Source of the DNA: Candidatus Sodaliphilus fimicaballi
GTDB lineage: Bacteria; Bacteroidota; Bacteroidia; Bacteroidales; Muribaculaceae
Direction: 5' to 3'
Assembly: GCA_018065165.1 (NCBI GenBank)
Contig: JAGHTV010000187.1
Location: 1 to 6,790, forward strand
Length of the DNA: 6,790 nucleotides
Position 1 is the first letter of the stretch, and every line of letters begins with the position of its first letter. Position numbers and translations under genes: made by a program. Shown one piece after another: positions 1 to 5,821 of the stretch. The notes under the pieces were generated by a model that was not told the DNA's origin, did not search any database, and was given only the letters and a program-made list of their open reading frames with translations.

Positions 1-2
1 TT

Positions 3-293
3 ATGGAACGCGGAAAAGAGACTTGCCGGGCGCTGAAAGACCTGCGCCAGCGCATTGCCGATGCTAACGGCATTGCTTACACTCCCACCGAGTGCCACCA
101 CAAGGGCGACTGCGCGGGCACATGCCCTGCGTGCGAAGCCGAGGTGCAGTACATTGAGCAGCAGCTCTCGCTGCGCCGCATGCTGGGCAAAGCCGTCGTC
201 GTAGCCGGCCTTAGCTTAGGAGTTGCATCGTGTACTAACGCAACAGCACAGGCTCAGAATGCATGCGACACAGTCGCTGCACAGCAAACCAGC
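3..293 (+). repeat. 5' duplicated block, copy 1 (Cys-rich N-terminal domain coding region)
   Basis: This block aligns without gaps to 880-1170. Over 97 codons there are 12 synonymous differences and one replaced codon (Ala93 to Thr). The 57 bases for residues 68-86 are identical. Similarity collapses just after residue 97, so the N-terminal module is far better preserved than the TonB_C parts. Confidence 0.9.
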
Positions 294-737
294 AATGATG
301 AAGCAATCAAGGGAGAAGTTGCACAAAGTAACGAAGGACTCCTCTATGACACGGTTCCTCCCGTTGAGGGGGAGATCAGGGCCCCAGAATGTGACTATGA
401 CAAAGATGCGATTTTGAAGATAGCCGAAAATATGCCAGTATTCCCCGGTGGAGACGAAGCGCTGTACAAATTCATTACTGAGCATCTCGTCTATCCTGAG
501 CAGGCGGTCAAGGATAGCATTGAGGGCAGAGTCGTAGTGCAGTTTGTTGTCAAGAAGGACGGAAGTGTTGACGACATCAGGATTGCGCGCTCTGTCCACT
601 CGTTACTCGACGTCGAGGCCGTGAGAGTTGCAAAAACCTTACCCAAGTTCATCCCGGCTAGTCATAAAGGTAAAACAGTGAATGTGTGGTATTTACTACC
701 AGTCAAGTTCAAACTTCCCGACGAGAAGAAAAAATAA
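3..737 (+). CDS. Membrane-anchored TonB C-terminal-domain protein with Cys-rich N-terminal domain (one TonB_C domain)
   Basis: The 244-residue protein has three parts. Residues 1-58 are a charged, Cys-rich segment with C8 and a cluster C31-H-H-x3-C37-x3-C41-x2-C44, which could bind Zn or an Fe-S centre (inference). Residues 59-77 are a hydrophobic stretch preceded by RR and ending VASC, which fits both a membrane anchor and a lipobox with C77 as lipidated Cys. Residues 147-238 match the TonB_C fold: FPGGDEAL, YPEQA, IEGRVVVQFVVKKDGSV, a LPKF.PA-like segment and a final LPVKFKL. The long Pro-rich periplasmic spacer of true TonB energy transducers is missing, so coupling to ExbBD is doubtful; an envelope-associated role is the safe call. 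The ATG lies 2 bases inside the window edge, so upstream signals cannot be seen. The start is supported by the paralogue at 880, whose first 92 residues are identical. An internal Met60 would give a standard lipoprotein signal peptide, but the conserved upstream part argues for the long form. Confidence 0.85.
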   Translation: MERGKETCRALKDLRQRIADANGIAYTPTECHHKGDCAGTCPACEAEVQYIEQQLSLRRMLGKAVVVAGLSLGVASCTNATAQAQNACDTVAAQQTSNDEAIKGEVAQSNEGLLYDTVPPVEGEIRAPECDYDKDAILKIAENMPVFPGGDEALYKFITEHLVYPEQAVKDSIEGRVVVQFVVKKDGSVDDIRIARSVHSLLDVEAVRVAKTLPKFIPASHKGKTVNVWYLLPVKFKLPDEKKK

Positions 738-785
738 GGTATATAACGCGCCGACAGGTGCGTGATCGCACCTGTGCGACTATTA
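717..785 (+). repeat. 3' duplicated block, copy 1 (last codons plus 3' flank)
   Basis: Encodes the final PDEKKK-stop and continues through the stem-loop. It matches 1909-1977 with three substitutions over 69 bases (at 754, 765 and 772). The non-coding part is as well conserved as the coding part. Confidence 0.88.
754..775 (+). repeat. Stem-loop in the 3' flank of the first TonB_C gene
   Basis: ACAGGTGCG (754-762) pairs perfectly with CGCACCTGT (767-775) around a TGAT loop, 17 bases after the stop codon. There is no T-run after it, so it is not a classic intrinsic terminator; it could be an mRNA 3'-end stabiliser or processing site (inference). It belongs to a block at 717-785 that recurs at 1909-1977. 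Confidence 0.65.
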
Positions 786-837
786 GGACTTAGCAGGTGT
801 GAGTGCCTCAAGGCGCTATACGCGCTGTGTATCACAA

Positions 838-845
838 TAATTTTG
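838..845 (+). promoter_or_regulatory. Possible -7 promoter box of the second TonB_C gene
   Basis: TAATTTTG matches the Bacteroidetes -7 consensus TAnnTTTG exactly and lies 34 bases before the ATG at 880. No TTG/TTTG -33 element is visible about 20 bases upstream, so this is a weak call. The gene may instead be read through from the first copy. Confidence 0.4.
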
Positions 846-879
846 CCCAAGTGGCGTTATATACTTAAAACTTAGTATT

Positions 880-1170
880 ATGGAACGCGGAAAAGAGACT
901 TGCCGGGCGCTGAAAGACCTGCGCCAGCGCATTGCCGATGCTAACGGCATCGCTTACACCCCCACCGAGTGTCACCACAAGGGCGACTGCGCGGGCACAT
1001 GTCCTGCGTGCGAAGCCGAGGTGCAGTACATCGAGCAGCAGCTCTCGCTGCGCCGCATGTTGGGCAAAGCCGTCGTTGTGGCCGGCCTTAGCTTAGGAGT
1101 TGCATCGTGTACTAACGCAACAGCACAGGCTCAGAATGCGTGCGACACCGTCGCCACGCAGCAGACCAGC
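880..1170 (+). repeat. 5' duplicated block, copy 2
   Basis: Partner of 3-293 (offset 877). Differences fall almost only at third codon positions, so the reading frame from the first ATG is translated and constrained in both copies. Confidence 0.9.
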
Positions 1171-1929
1171 AAGAACGAAATATTCGGTGAAGTACCCGGT
1201 TTTAGTATGCCATCTTTTCCTGGCGGAGATGCCCGCTTGATGAAATATATTGCTGAGCACATTGACTATTCCCGCTTGCCCAAGGAAGCGCATATAGAAG
1301 GAAAACCCAGGGTGATTGTGCAATTTTGCGTCATGAAAGACGGCAGCGTCGACAGCGTGAAAGTTGCCCGCTCGCTTGGGCCGCAATTTGATGCCGAGGC
1401 AGTGCGTGTGGTCAAGAGTCTGCCCAAATTCACCCCCGGCATGGAGCATGGCGAACTTGCCGATATAGGCTACACCCTCCCTGTCAAGTTCAACCTTGAA
1501 GCCCTTGGCGGCAATCAGGAACCACAACCCGCTGAGCCCATTGTGCCACCCATTGAAGGCATGGTGGAAATGCCTATGCCCATCGACACAATAAAGGTCT
1601 ACAACGCTAAAGTCGAGCATCCGTCCTTCCCCGGCGGAGATGCTGCCTTGGTGGAATTTCTGAGCAACAACATCAAGTATCCCGAGAATGCCGCTAAAAA
1701 GAAAATAGAGGGAAAAGTTGTAGTCTCTTTCCTCGTGAAAGGAGATGGCACGGTAGCCGATCCCGTGATACTGCGCTCGGTTGACCCGGAACTCGATGCC
1801 GAAGCCTTGCGTGTGGTCAGCATCATGCCCAAGTGGACTCCAATCCTCTGGGAAGGCAAAGTGGTTAGCGAGGCATTCACCTTTACGCTGCCCGTTATCT
1901 TCAAAATCCCCGACGAGAAGAAAAAATAA
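880..1929 (+). CDS. Membrane-anchored TonB C-terminal-domain protein, paralogue with two TonB_C domains
   Basis: This 349-residue tandem paralogue of the gene at 3-737 has identical residues 1-92: the Cys/His cluster at 31-44, RR plus a hydrophobic segment at 59-76, and lipobox-like VASC at 74-77. Two TonB_C domains follow. Domain 1 (about 113-207) has FPGGDARL, VIVQFCVMKDGSV, LPKFTPG and LPVKFNL. Domain 2 (about 250-343) has FPGGDAAL, YPENA, IEGKVVVSFLVKGDGTV, MPKWTP and LPVIFKI. A short acidic/Pro-containing linker (208-249, with VPPIEG) joins them. The linker motif matches VPPVEG before the only domain of the first copy, so that domain corresponds to domain 2 here. Both proteins end PDEKKK. 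The long Pro-rich spacer of canonical TonB is absent, so a classical energy-transducing role is not supported. Tandem periplasmic TonB_C domains suggest binding of one or more envelope partners (inference). Confidence 0.87.
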   Translation: MERGKETCRALKDLRQRIADANGIAYTPTECHHKGDCAGTCPACEAEVQYIEQQLSLRRMLGKAVVVAGLSLGVASCTNATAQAQNACDTVATQQTSKNEIFGEVPGFSMPSFPGGDARLMKYIAEHIDYSRLPKEAHIEGKPRVIVQFCVMKDGSVDSVKVARSLGPQFDAEAVRVVKSLPKFTPGMEHGELADIGYTLPVKFNLEALGGNQEPQPAEPIVPPIEGMVEMPMPIDTIKVYNAKVEHPSFPGGDAALVEFLSNNIKYPENAAKKKIEGKVVVSFLVKGDGTVADPVILRSVDPELDAEALRVVSIMPKWTPILWEGKVVSEAFTFTLPVIFKIPDEKKK

Positions 1930-1977
1930 GGTATATAACGCGCCGGCAGGTGCGTGGTCGCACTTGTGCGACTATTA
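1909..1977 (+). repeat. 3' duplicated block, copy 2, with stem-loop at 1946-1967
   Basis: Partner of 717-785 (offset 1192). The stem keeps pairing through G-U pairs: 754 A to 1946 G now faces U1967, and 772 C to 1964 U now faces G1949. The third change (1957) is in the loop. As in copy 1, no T-run follows. Confidence 0.85.
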
Positions 1978-1981
1978 ATAA

Positions 1982-2018
1982 CCGAGGGTGTAGTGAGCGG
2001 AGCGAACGTAACCCCCGG
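1982..2018. repeat. Imperfect hairpin, REP-like
   Basis: CCGAGGGT (1982-1989) pairs with ACCCCCGG (2011-2018) with one mismatch. The enclosed part contains GC-GGA-GC (TCC on the other strand), the same loop triplet as the hairpins in the uxu spacers. No T-run follows on the + strand. It may be a transcription-end or REP-like structure. Confidence 0.45.
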
Positions 2019-2115
2019 AAAGAAAAACAAGTAGAAATGCGTGCTGAAAGTACGCGACTTACACACGTTAGGCACTGTTTTGTCCCCAAGAAATAGCATC
2101 CAGCAAGGTATCAAT

Positions 2116-2229
2116 CCTCGAAAAAATGTAGCAAATCACGATTTGAACCCTCGAAAAAGTGTAGTTTCTCCTCAAAACTATCCTCGAAAAAGTGTAATTT
2201 TTCTTGGAAATATCCTCGAAAAAGTGTAG
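2116..2229 (+). repeat. Four-copy 16-bp direct repeat at about 33-bp period
   Basis: Copies lie at 2116-2131, 2149-2164, 2182-2197 and 2214-2229, with consensus CCTCGAAAAAGTGTAG. Start-to-start spacing is 33, 33 and 32 bases, about three helical turns. The first copy has one change (A for G at 2126); the third ends in A. Intervening sequences are AT-rich and unlike one another. A regulator reading one face of the helix, or tandem promoter duplication, would both fit. With a 16-base repeat and 16-17-base gaps it is too short for a CRISPR array. Confidence 0.85.
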
Positions 2230-2234
2230 TTTTG
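2204..2234 (+). promoter_or_regulatory. Promoter of the AAA ATPase gene, built from the last repeat copy
   Basis: TAGTTTTG (2227-2234) matches the Bacteroidetes -7 box TAnnTTTG. A TTG at 2204-2206 sits 20 bases upstream of it, in the right place for the -33 element. Transcription would start near 2240, giving a leader of about 20-25 bases to the ATG at 2264. Earlier repeat copies give poorer versions (TAGTTTCT, TAATTTTT, TAGCAAAT). Confidence 0.6.
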
Positions 2235-2263
2235 CATCCGAAACAGCAGAACATCAATATAAT

Positions 2264-3553
2264 ATGTACAGAAACATTACACATAGCTTAGAGGAGTGGA
2301 AGGAAAGCAAGAACAGGAAACCGCTTATCCTGCTTGGTGCACGTCAAGTAGGTAAAACGTGGATAATGCAGAACTTCGGCAAAAACAATTACGACAGTGT
2401 TGCTTATGTCAACTGCGATGAACAGCCACTTGCAAAAAGCATGTTTGAGGCCGATTACAACATTCCTCGCATACTGCTCGTTGTGCAGGCTATCACTGGC
2501 GTTGTGGTGGTTCCCGGCAAGACTCTAATTATCTTTGACGAGATACAGGAAGCCCCTCGCGGACTGCATTGTCTAAAGTACTTTTATGAAAATGCACCCG
2601 AGTATCATGTCATGGCAGCAGGTTCTTTGTTGGGCATTACCCTAGGCCATAAAGAATCTTATCCTGTGGGGAAAGTGACTATGCTACATCTTTATCCTAT
2701 GAATTTTGAAGAGTTCCTGTTAGCATTGGGCGAAGTACAACTACACGATATTTTGCAACAAGGTGACAAGGAAATGCTCAGTATCTTGAAACCAAAATAC
2801 ATCGAACTCTTGCGCCAATACTATTTCGTGGGAGGAATGCCCGAGGTTGTGCTGTCGTATGTAGAAAACAGAGACCTTCAAGAGGTGCGCACATTGCAAA
2901 AGGATATCATAGAGTCTTACCGTCGTGACATCGTTAAACACGCTACAAAGAGCGAGGCAATGAGAATCAATCAAGTCTTGGACAGCATACCCTCACAATT
3001 GACCAAAGAAAACAAAAAATTCATTTATGGAGTAATTAAAGAAGGAGCCCGAGCTGCACAATTTGAGCTTGCAATACAATGGCTCATTGATGCAGGTATT
3101 GTATATAAGGTACCAAGGGTTAGCGTGTTGAAGATGCCTCTCAAGGCATACGAGGATGTGGGGGCGTTCAAGTTGTTCCTGCTCGACTGCGGGCTGTTTG
3201 GCCAGATGGCTGACGCTCCTGCCGCTCAAGTGATAGCATCAGATAGTGCGTTCACCGAATATAAGGGTGCCTTTACCGAGCAGTATGTTCATCAGCAACT
3301 CACCTCAAAGGGCGTCAACGCTTATTATTGGAGTAGCGACCGCTCGTCTGCCGAAATTGACTTTGTTATCCAAAACAATGACAGAGTCGTTCCTGTTGAA
3401 GTAAAGGCAGAGGAAAATGTAAGAGCAAAATCAATGTCGGAATACATAAAGAACAACCCCGAACTGCATCTCAAAGGTCTGCGAATATCTATGAAAGACC
3501 ATATAGATCAAGAATGGATGGAGAATATACCACTATATGCTATTAAGCTATAA
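2264..3553 (+). CDS. DUF4143-type AAA ATPase with C-terminal PD-(D/E)xK-like domain
   Basis: The 429-residue protein carries a Walker A motif GARQVGKT (25-32), Walker B LIIFDE (88-93) and AAGSLLG (118-124), where these ATPases have a sensor motif. YFVGGMPE (187-194) leads into the DUF4143 region. The C-terminal part holds KGAFTEQYV (334-342), YWSSDRSSAEIDFVI (355-369) and VPVEVKA (376-382), resembling the D...ExK core of a restriction-endonuclease-like fold (candidate D366, E379, K381). The family is abundant and often multicopy in Bacteroidetes; its cellular role is not established, and nuclease activity here is inference. The frame is open back to a TTG at 2204, but that TTG is better read as the -33 promoter element and lies upstream of the expected transcription start. 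MYRNI at 2264 fits the usual family start. It is a single-gene unit with its own promoter and terminator. Confidence 0.85.
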   Translation: MYRNITHSLEEWKESKNRKPLILLGARQVGKTWIMQNFGKNNYDSVAYVNCDEQPLAKSMFEADYNIPRILLVVQAITGVVVVPGKTLIIFDEIQEAPRGLHCLKYFYENAPEYHVMAAGSLLGITLGHKESYPVGKVTMLHLYPMNFEEFLLALGEVQLHDILQQGDKEMLSILKPKYIELLRQYYFVGGMPEVVLSYVENRDLQEVRTLQKDIIESYRRDIVKHATKSEAMRINQVLDSIPSQLTKENKKFIYGVIKEGARAAQFELAIQWLIDAGIVYKVPRVSVLKMPLKAYEDVGAFKLFLLDCGLFGQMADAPAAQVIASDSAFTEYKGAFTEQYVHQQLTSKGVNAYYWSSDRSSAEIDFVIQNNDRVVPVEVKAEENVRAKSMSEYIKNNPELHLKGLRISMKDHIDQEWMENIPLYAIKL

Positions 3554-3558
3554 CGCAC

Positions 3559-3586
3559 AAACGCTCCAAGCCTTGGAGCGTTTTTT
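3559..3586 (+). terminator. Rho-independent terminator of the AAA ATPase gene
   Basis: An 11-bp perfect stem (3559-3569 with 3573-3583) closes on a GCC loop and runs into six T's (3581-3586), starting 5 bases after the stop. The - strand shows only three T's after the stem, so it would stop leftward transcription of the convergent dehydrogenase gene less efficiently. Confidence 0.9.
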
Positions 3587-3618
3587 AACCTATTAACCAA
3601 ACCCTTTACCGGAAGGAT

Positions 3619-4437
3619 TTACATTGCGAAGACATTGAAGCCGCCGTCTACTACTGCTACTGTGCCGGTGACGAACGATGCTGCGTCGCTAATGAGGTAC
3701 TGGATGGTGCCGCACAGTTCCTCGGGCTTGCCGAAGCGCTTGAACGGCGTTTGACGTATCACATCCTGGCCACGCTCGGTGAGGGTGCCATCGGGGTTAG
3801 TGAGCAGTGCACGGTTTTGGTTGGTGAGGAAGAATCCCGGTGCGATGGCGTTGACGCGGATATTAGGGGTAAACTTGGTAGCTACCTCGTTGGCCATATA
3901 TGCTGTAAAGTTGCTGATGCCAGCCTTGGCTGCGCCGTAACCCATGACGCGTGTGAGTGGACGGAACGCCGCCATCGACGAGAAGTTGACAATAGCGCCC
4001 TTGCCTGCTTCGACCATGGGTTTGAGAAATACCTGTGTGGGAATAACGGTGCCTGTGAGGTTGAGGTTAAGCACCTTTTGGAACGCCTCGACCTCTACAT
4101 CAAAGAATGTACCTGTGGGCGGAATGGTCGCTCCTGCCTGGTTGCCGCCGGCAGCGTTGAGCAAGGCATCCACACGGCCGTAGCGTGCCATAACCTCGTC
4201 GCAGCATGCCTGTACCTTATTGATATCCATTACATCGGTAGCTAGGAAGATAGCCTCGCCGCCTTTTTGCTTGATGCCGTCAACAATCTCGTTGCCCTGC
4301 TCGGCATTGCGGCCCAGCAACACAACCTTTGCTCCCTGCTCGGCCAGGTAAGTGCCTATGCAGCGACCCAGCACGCCAGTGCCGCCGGTGATCACCACCA
4401 CGCGGTCTTTAACTGAGAATAATTCGTTCATATCCAT
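3619..4437 (-). CDS. uxuB: SDR-family oxidoreductase, probable D-fructuronate reductase (D-mannonate oxidoreductase)
   Basis: This 272-residue classical short-chain dehydrogenase has the nucleotide-binding motif TGGTGVLG (17-24), NAAG (94-97), catalytic S154, Y167 and K171 (YGAAK), and PG at 200-201 after IRVNAIA. It probably interconverts D-fructuronate and D-mannonate with NAD(P)H in the cytoplasm. That substrate is inferred from position beside uxuA and uxaC and from the known SDR-type UxuB enzymes (B. subtilis YjmF type); it is unlike E. coli UxuB, a long-chain mannitol-dehydrogenase-type enzyme, so the symbol refers to role. It is the last gene of the visible leftward cluster. Two in-frame ATGs compete: 4437 (used here) and Met3 at 4431. 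Met3 lies in the 12-bp repeat shared with the uxuA stop and is the likely ancestral start, at an ATGA overlap. Another sugar-acid dehydrogenase activity cannot be excluded. Confidence 0.85.
   Translation of the reverse strand: MDMNELFSVKDRVVVITGGTGVLGRCIGTYLAEQGAKVVLLGRNAEQGNEIVDGIKQKGGEAIFLATDVMDINKVQACCDEVMARYGRVDALLNAAGGNQAGATIPPTGTFFDVEVEAFQKVLNLNLTGTVIPTQVFLKPMVEAGKGAIVNFSSMAAFRPLTRVMGYGAAKAGISNFTAYMANEVATKFTPNIRVNAIAPGFFLTNQNRALLTNPDGTLTERGQDVIRQTPFKRFGKPEELCGTIQYLISDAASFVTGTVAVVDGGFNVFAM
4423..4434. repeat. 12-bp direct repeat, left copy (candidate target-site duplication)
   Basis: TTCGTTCATATC, identical to 4603-4614 and 180 bases away. On the - strand it contains Met3 of the dehydrogenase (ATG AAC GAA). 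Confidence 0.8.
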
Positions 4438-4602
4438 TGTTGTACATAAAAAAGAAAATGGGTTTTACTTTGTTTTATGTAAAGAAAATGGCTTGCTCCG
4501 CAAGCAAAATGGAATTACCTATAGGCATTATTATTTTGTGGACGGAGTCTAAAAGAATTATTTTAATTTCTTTTAATTTCTTTCAGTCCTCCATTTTCTT
4601 CT
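4435..4602. mobile_element. MITE/REP-like non-coding element, copy A, between uxuA and the dehydrogenase gene
   Basis: These 168 AT-rich bases have no gene. AAAAAAGAAAATGG (4448-4461) near the left end is mirrored by CCATTTTCTT (4591-4600) at the right end. Inside are a 45-bp block (4476-4520) and a 19-bp block (4531-4549), both present without mismatch in reverse complement in the next spacer. The first block holds the hairpin GCTTGC-TCC-GCAAGC (4491-4505); the second holds a shortened GAC-GGA-GTC hairpin. TTTTAATTTC occurs twice at 4561-4580. It is bounded by the 12-bp direct repeats. It carries no transposase, so any movement would be in trans (inference). A cis-regulatory or mRNA-stabilising role is the main alternative. 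Confidence 0.6.
4476..4520 (+). repeat. 45-bp inverted repeat, left arm
   Basis: Perfect reverse complement of 5922-5966, with uxuA between the arms. It contains GCTTGC-TCC-GCAAGC flanked by AAAATGG on both sides. Confidence 0.93.
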
Positions 4603-4614
4603 TTCGTTCATATC
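4603..4614. repeat. 12-bp direct repeat, right copy (candidate target-site duplication)
   Basis: Same 12 bases as 4423-4434. On the - strand it contains the uxuA stop TGA (4610-4608) overlapping an ATG (4611-4609) that now opens only a 12-codon dead-end frame, consistent with a vestigial start of the next gene. Confidence 0.8.
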
Positions 4615-5789
4615 TTGTTTTCTTCTATTTCGCGGTTAACGGTTGCCATGATGCCTTCGACCTGTCCCAGGGCGAGCATGCGTCCGTGGAACGAATAGCC
4701 GGCGTTGTACCCCATCTTCTCGTCGCCCAGCATGAGCGGAGCGTGGTCAACGCGCATGGGTAGCGAGGGATTGACCTTTTCGAAGATACGCACCAGTTCG
4801 ATGATATTGGCGCGACCACCCAGGTGCGAAGCCTCGATGAAGTTGCCACCGGGCAATACGTTGGTTGAACGCAAGTGCACAAACCATGTGCGAGAGGCAT
4901 ACTTGCGGGCAAGCGCGGGAACATCGTTGTGGGCCCCGGCGCTGAGCGATCCTGCACAGAAGGTGAGACCGTTGTGAGGATTGGGCACAGCGTTCATGAG
5001 CCACTCAATGTCGGCATCGCAGGTGACGATGCGCGGCAGGCCCAGTATCTGCAACGGAGGATCGTCGGGGTGAACACACATATTCATGCCCCACTCGTCG
5101 CACACAGGCATTATGGCCTCAAGGAAGTACTTCATGTTAGCGCGCAGCTGCTCGGCATCAATGCCCTTGTACAGTGCCAGCAGGTCGTTGAACTTCTCTA
5201 CGGGGTTCTTGTCGTCCTCGGTGATGTTGCCGTTGACAAATCCCTGAGTCTTGACGATGATGTTCTCGATGAGGCGCTGCTCGCCCTCGGCTGTCATCGA
5301 TTGCTTGAGTTGCTCCATGCGTGCGAGCACATCGGCGTCATAGTCGGCCTCGGCACCCTCGCGCTTGAGGATGTGGATGTCGAAGTAGGCAAACTCGGCA
5401 CGGTCAAAGTACAGGCAAGTGGTGCCGTTATCGTTGGGATGGTCAAGCGTAGTGCGAGCCCAGTCGAGCACGGGCATGAAGTTATAGCAAATGGTGTGCA
5501 CGCCTGCTCGCCCCAGGTTGGCAAGGCTCACCTTGTACTTCTCGATGAGCTCGTCACGATCGGGGCCGCCATACTTAATCGACTCACACACTGGCAGACT
5601 CTCTACCACCGACCAGCGCAGGCCATGAGCCTCGATGTAATCTTTCATCTTCATTACCTCTTCATAGCTCCACACCTGGTCGTTGGGGATGTGGTGAAGG
5701 GCTGTTACGATGCCTTCAACGCCTATCTGGCGCAGCATGTCGAGTGTTATCTTATCGTTGGGTCCGAACCATCTCCAGGTCTTTTCCAT
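4608..5789 (-). CDS. uxuA: Mannonate dehydratase
   Basis: It dehydrates D-mannonate to 2-keto-3-deoxy-D-gluconate, the third step of glucuronate catabolism, in the cytoplasm with a divalent metal (Mn2+ or Fe2+). The 393 residues match the usual bacterial UxuA length (about 394 in E. coli). Recognisable signatures are MEKTWRWFGPND at the start, GVEGIVTALHHIP (23-35), VVESLPV (61-67), HTICYNFMPVLDW (98-110), VHPDDPP (239-245), FCAGSLS (277-283), FVHLR (303-307) and RVDHAPLM (346-353). Likely metal ligands, by analogy with the family, are H240, C278, H305 and D348. The start at 5789 gives the expected N-terminus, with a purine-rich AAAAGAG just upstream. It sits between uxaC and the dehydrogenase on the same strand. 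Both flanking spacers carry the same repeat element in opposite orientation, so uxuA is framed by 45-bp perfect inverted repeats. Confidence 0.96.
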   Translation of the reverse strand: MEKTWRWFGPNDKITLDMLRQIGVEGIVTALHHIPNDQVWSYEEVMKMKDYIEAHGLRWSVVESLPVCESIKYGGPDRDELIEKYKVSLANLGRAGVHTICYNFMPVLDWARTTLDHPNDNGTTCLYFDRAEFAYFDIHILKREGAEADYDADVLARMEQLKQSMTAEGEQRLIENIIVKTQGFVNGNITEDDKNPVEKFNDLLALYKGIDAEQLRANMKYFLEAIMPVCDEWGMNMCVHPDDPPLQILGLPRIVTCDADIEWLMNAVPNPHNGLTFCAGSLSAGAHNDVPALARKYASRTWFVHLRSTNVLPGGNFIEASHLGGRANIIELVRIFEKVNPSLPMRVDHAPLMLGDEKMGYNAGYSFHGRMLALGQVEGIMATVNREIEENKI

Positions 5790-5821
5790 ATCTCTTTTCT
5801 ATTATTAAAAGTTTTTATCGT

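Larger units (their letters stand above)
738..879. other. Intergenic spacer between the two TonB_C genes
   Basis: No gene is visible. The spacer holds the duplicated stem-loop (754-775), an 11-bp inverted pair (GTATATAACGC at 739-749 and its reverse complement at 854-864), a small GCGC-TATAC-GCGC hairpin at 813-825, and a TAnnTTTG match at 838-845 ahead of the second gene. Confidence 0.6.
1978..2263. other. Spacer between the second TonB_C gene and the AAA ATPase
   Basis: No convincing gene. It contains the hairpin at 1982-2018, a stretch of about 95 bases with nothing I recognise, then the four-copy repeat array at 2116-2229 ending in a promoter. A 62-codon reading frame across 2041-2229 gives a repeating PRKSV pattern, but only because the repeat period is close to 33 bases. 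Confidence 0.6.

Noticed and set aside
754..785. Intrinsic terminator after the first TonB_C gene
   Set aside because: The stem is good, but the following bases (GCGACTATTAGG) have no T-run; kept as a stem-loop only.
1093..1620. 175-codon - strand frame opposite the second TonB_C gene
   Set aside because: Antisense to a gene with clear domain motifs and synonymous-change evidence of coding; no recognisable product.
3..1929. Canonical TonB energy transducers (tonB)
   Set aside because: Only the C-terminal domain matches. The long Pro-rich spacer is absent, a Cys-rich N-terminal domain precedes the membrane segment, and no exbB/exbD is adjacent.
2041..2229. 62-codon frame with repeating PRKSV segments
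   Set aside because: The pattern comes from a 16-bp DNA repeat with a period near 33 bases (11 codons). The last interval is 32, which breaks the frame pattern, and the frame overlaps the ATPase promoter. No start signal or known family.
2116..2229. CRISPR array
   Set aside because: Repeats are only 16 bases with gaps of 16-17 bases, four copies, not palindromic, and no cas genes are nearby.
4437..4763. 108-codon + strand frame over the uxuA/dehydrogenase spacer
   Set aside because: It runs through the repeat element and into antisense uxuA; its low-complexity hydrophobic translation comes from AT-rich DNA.
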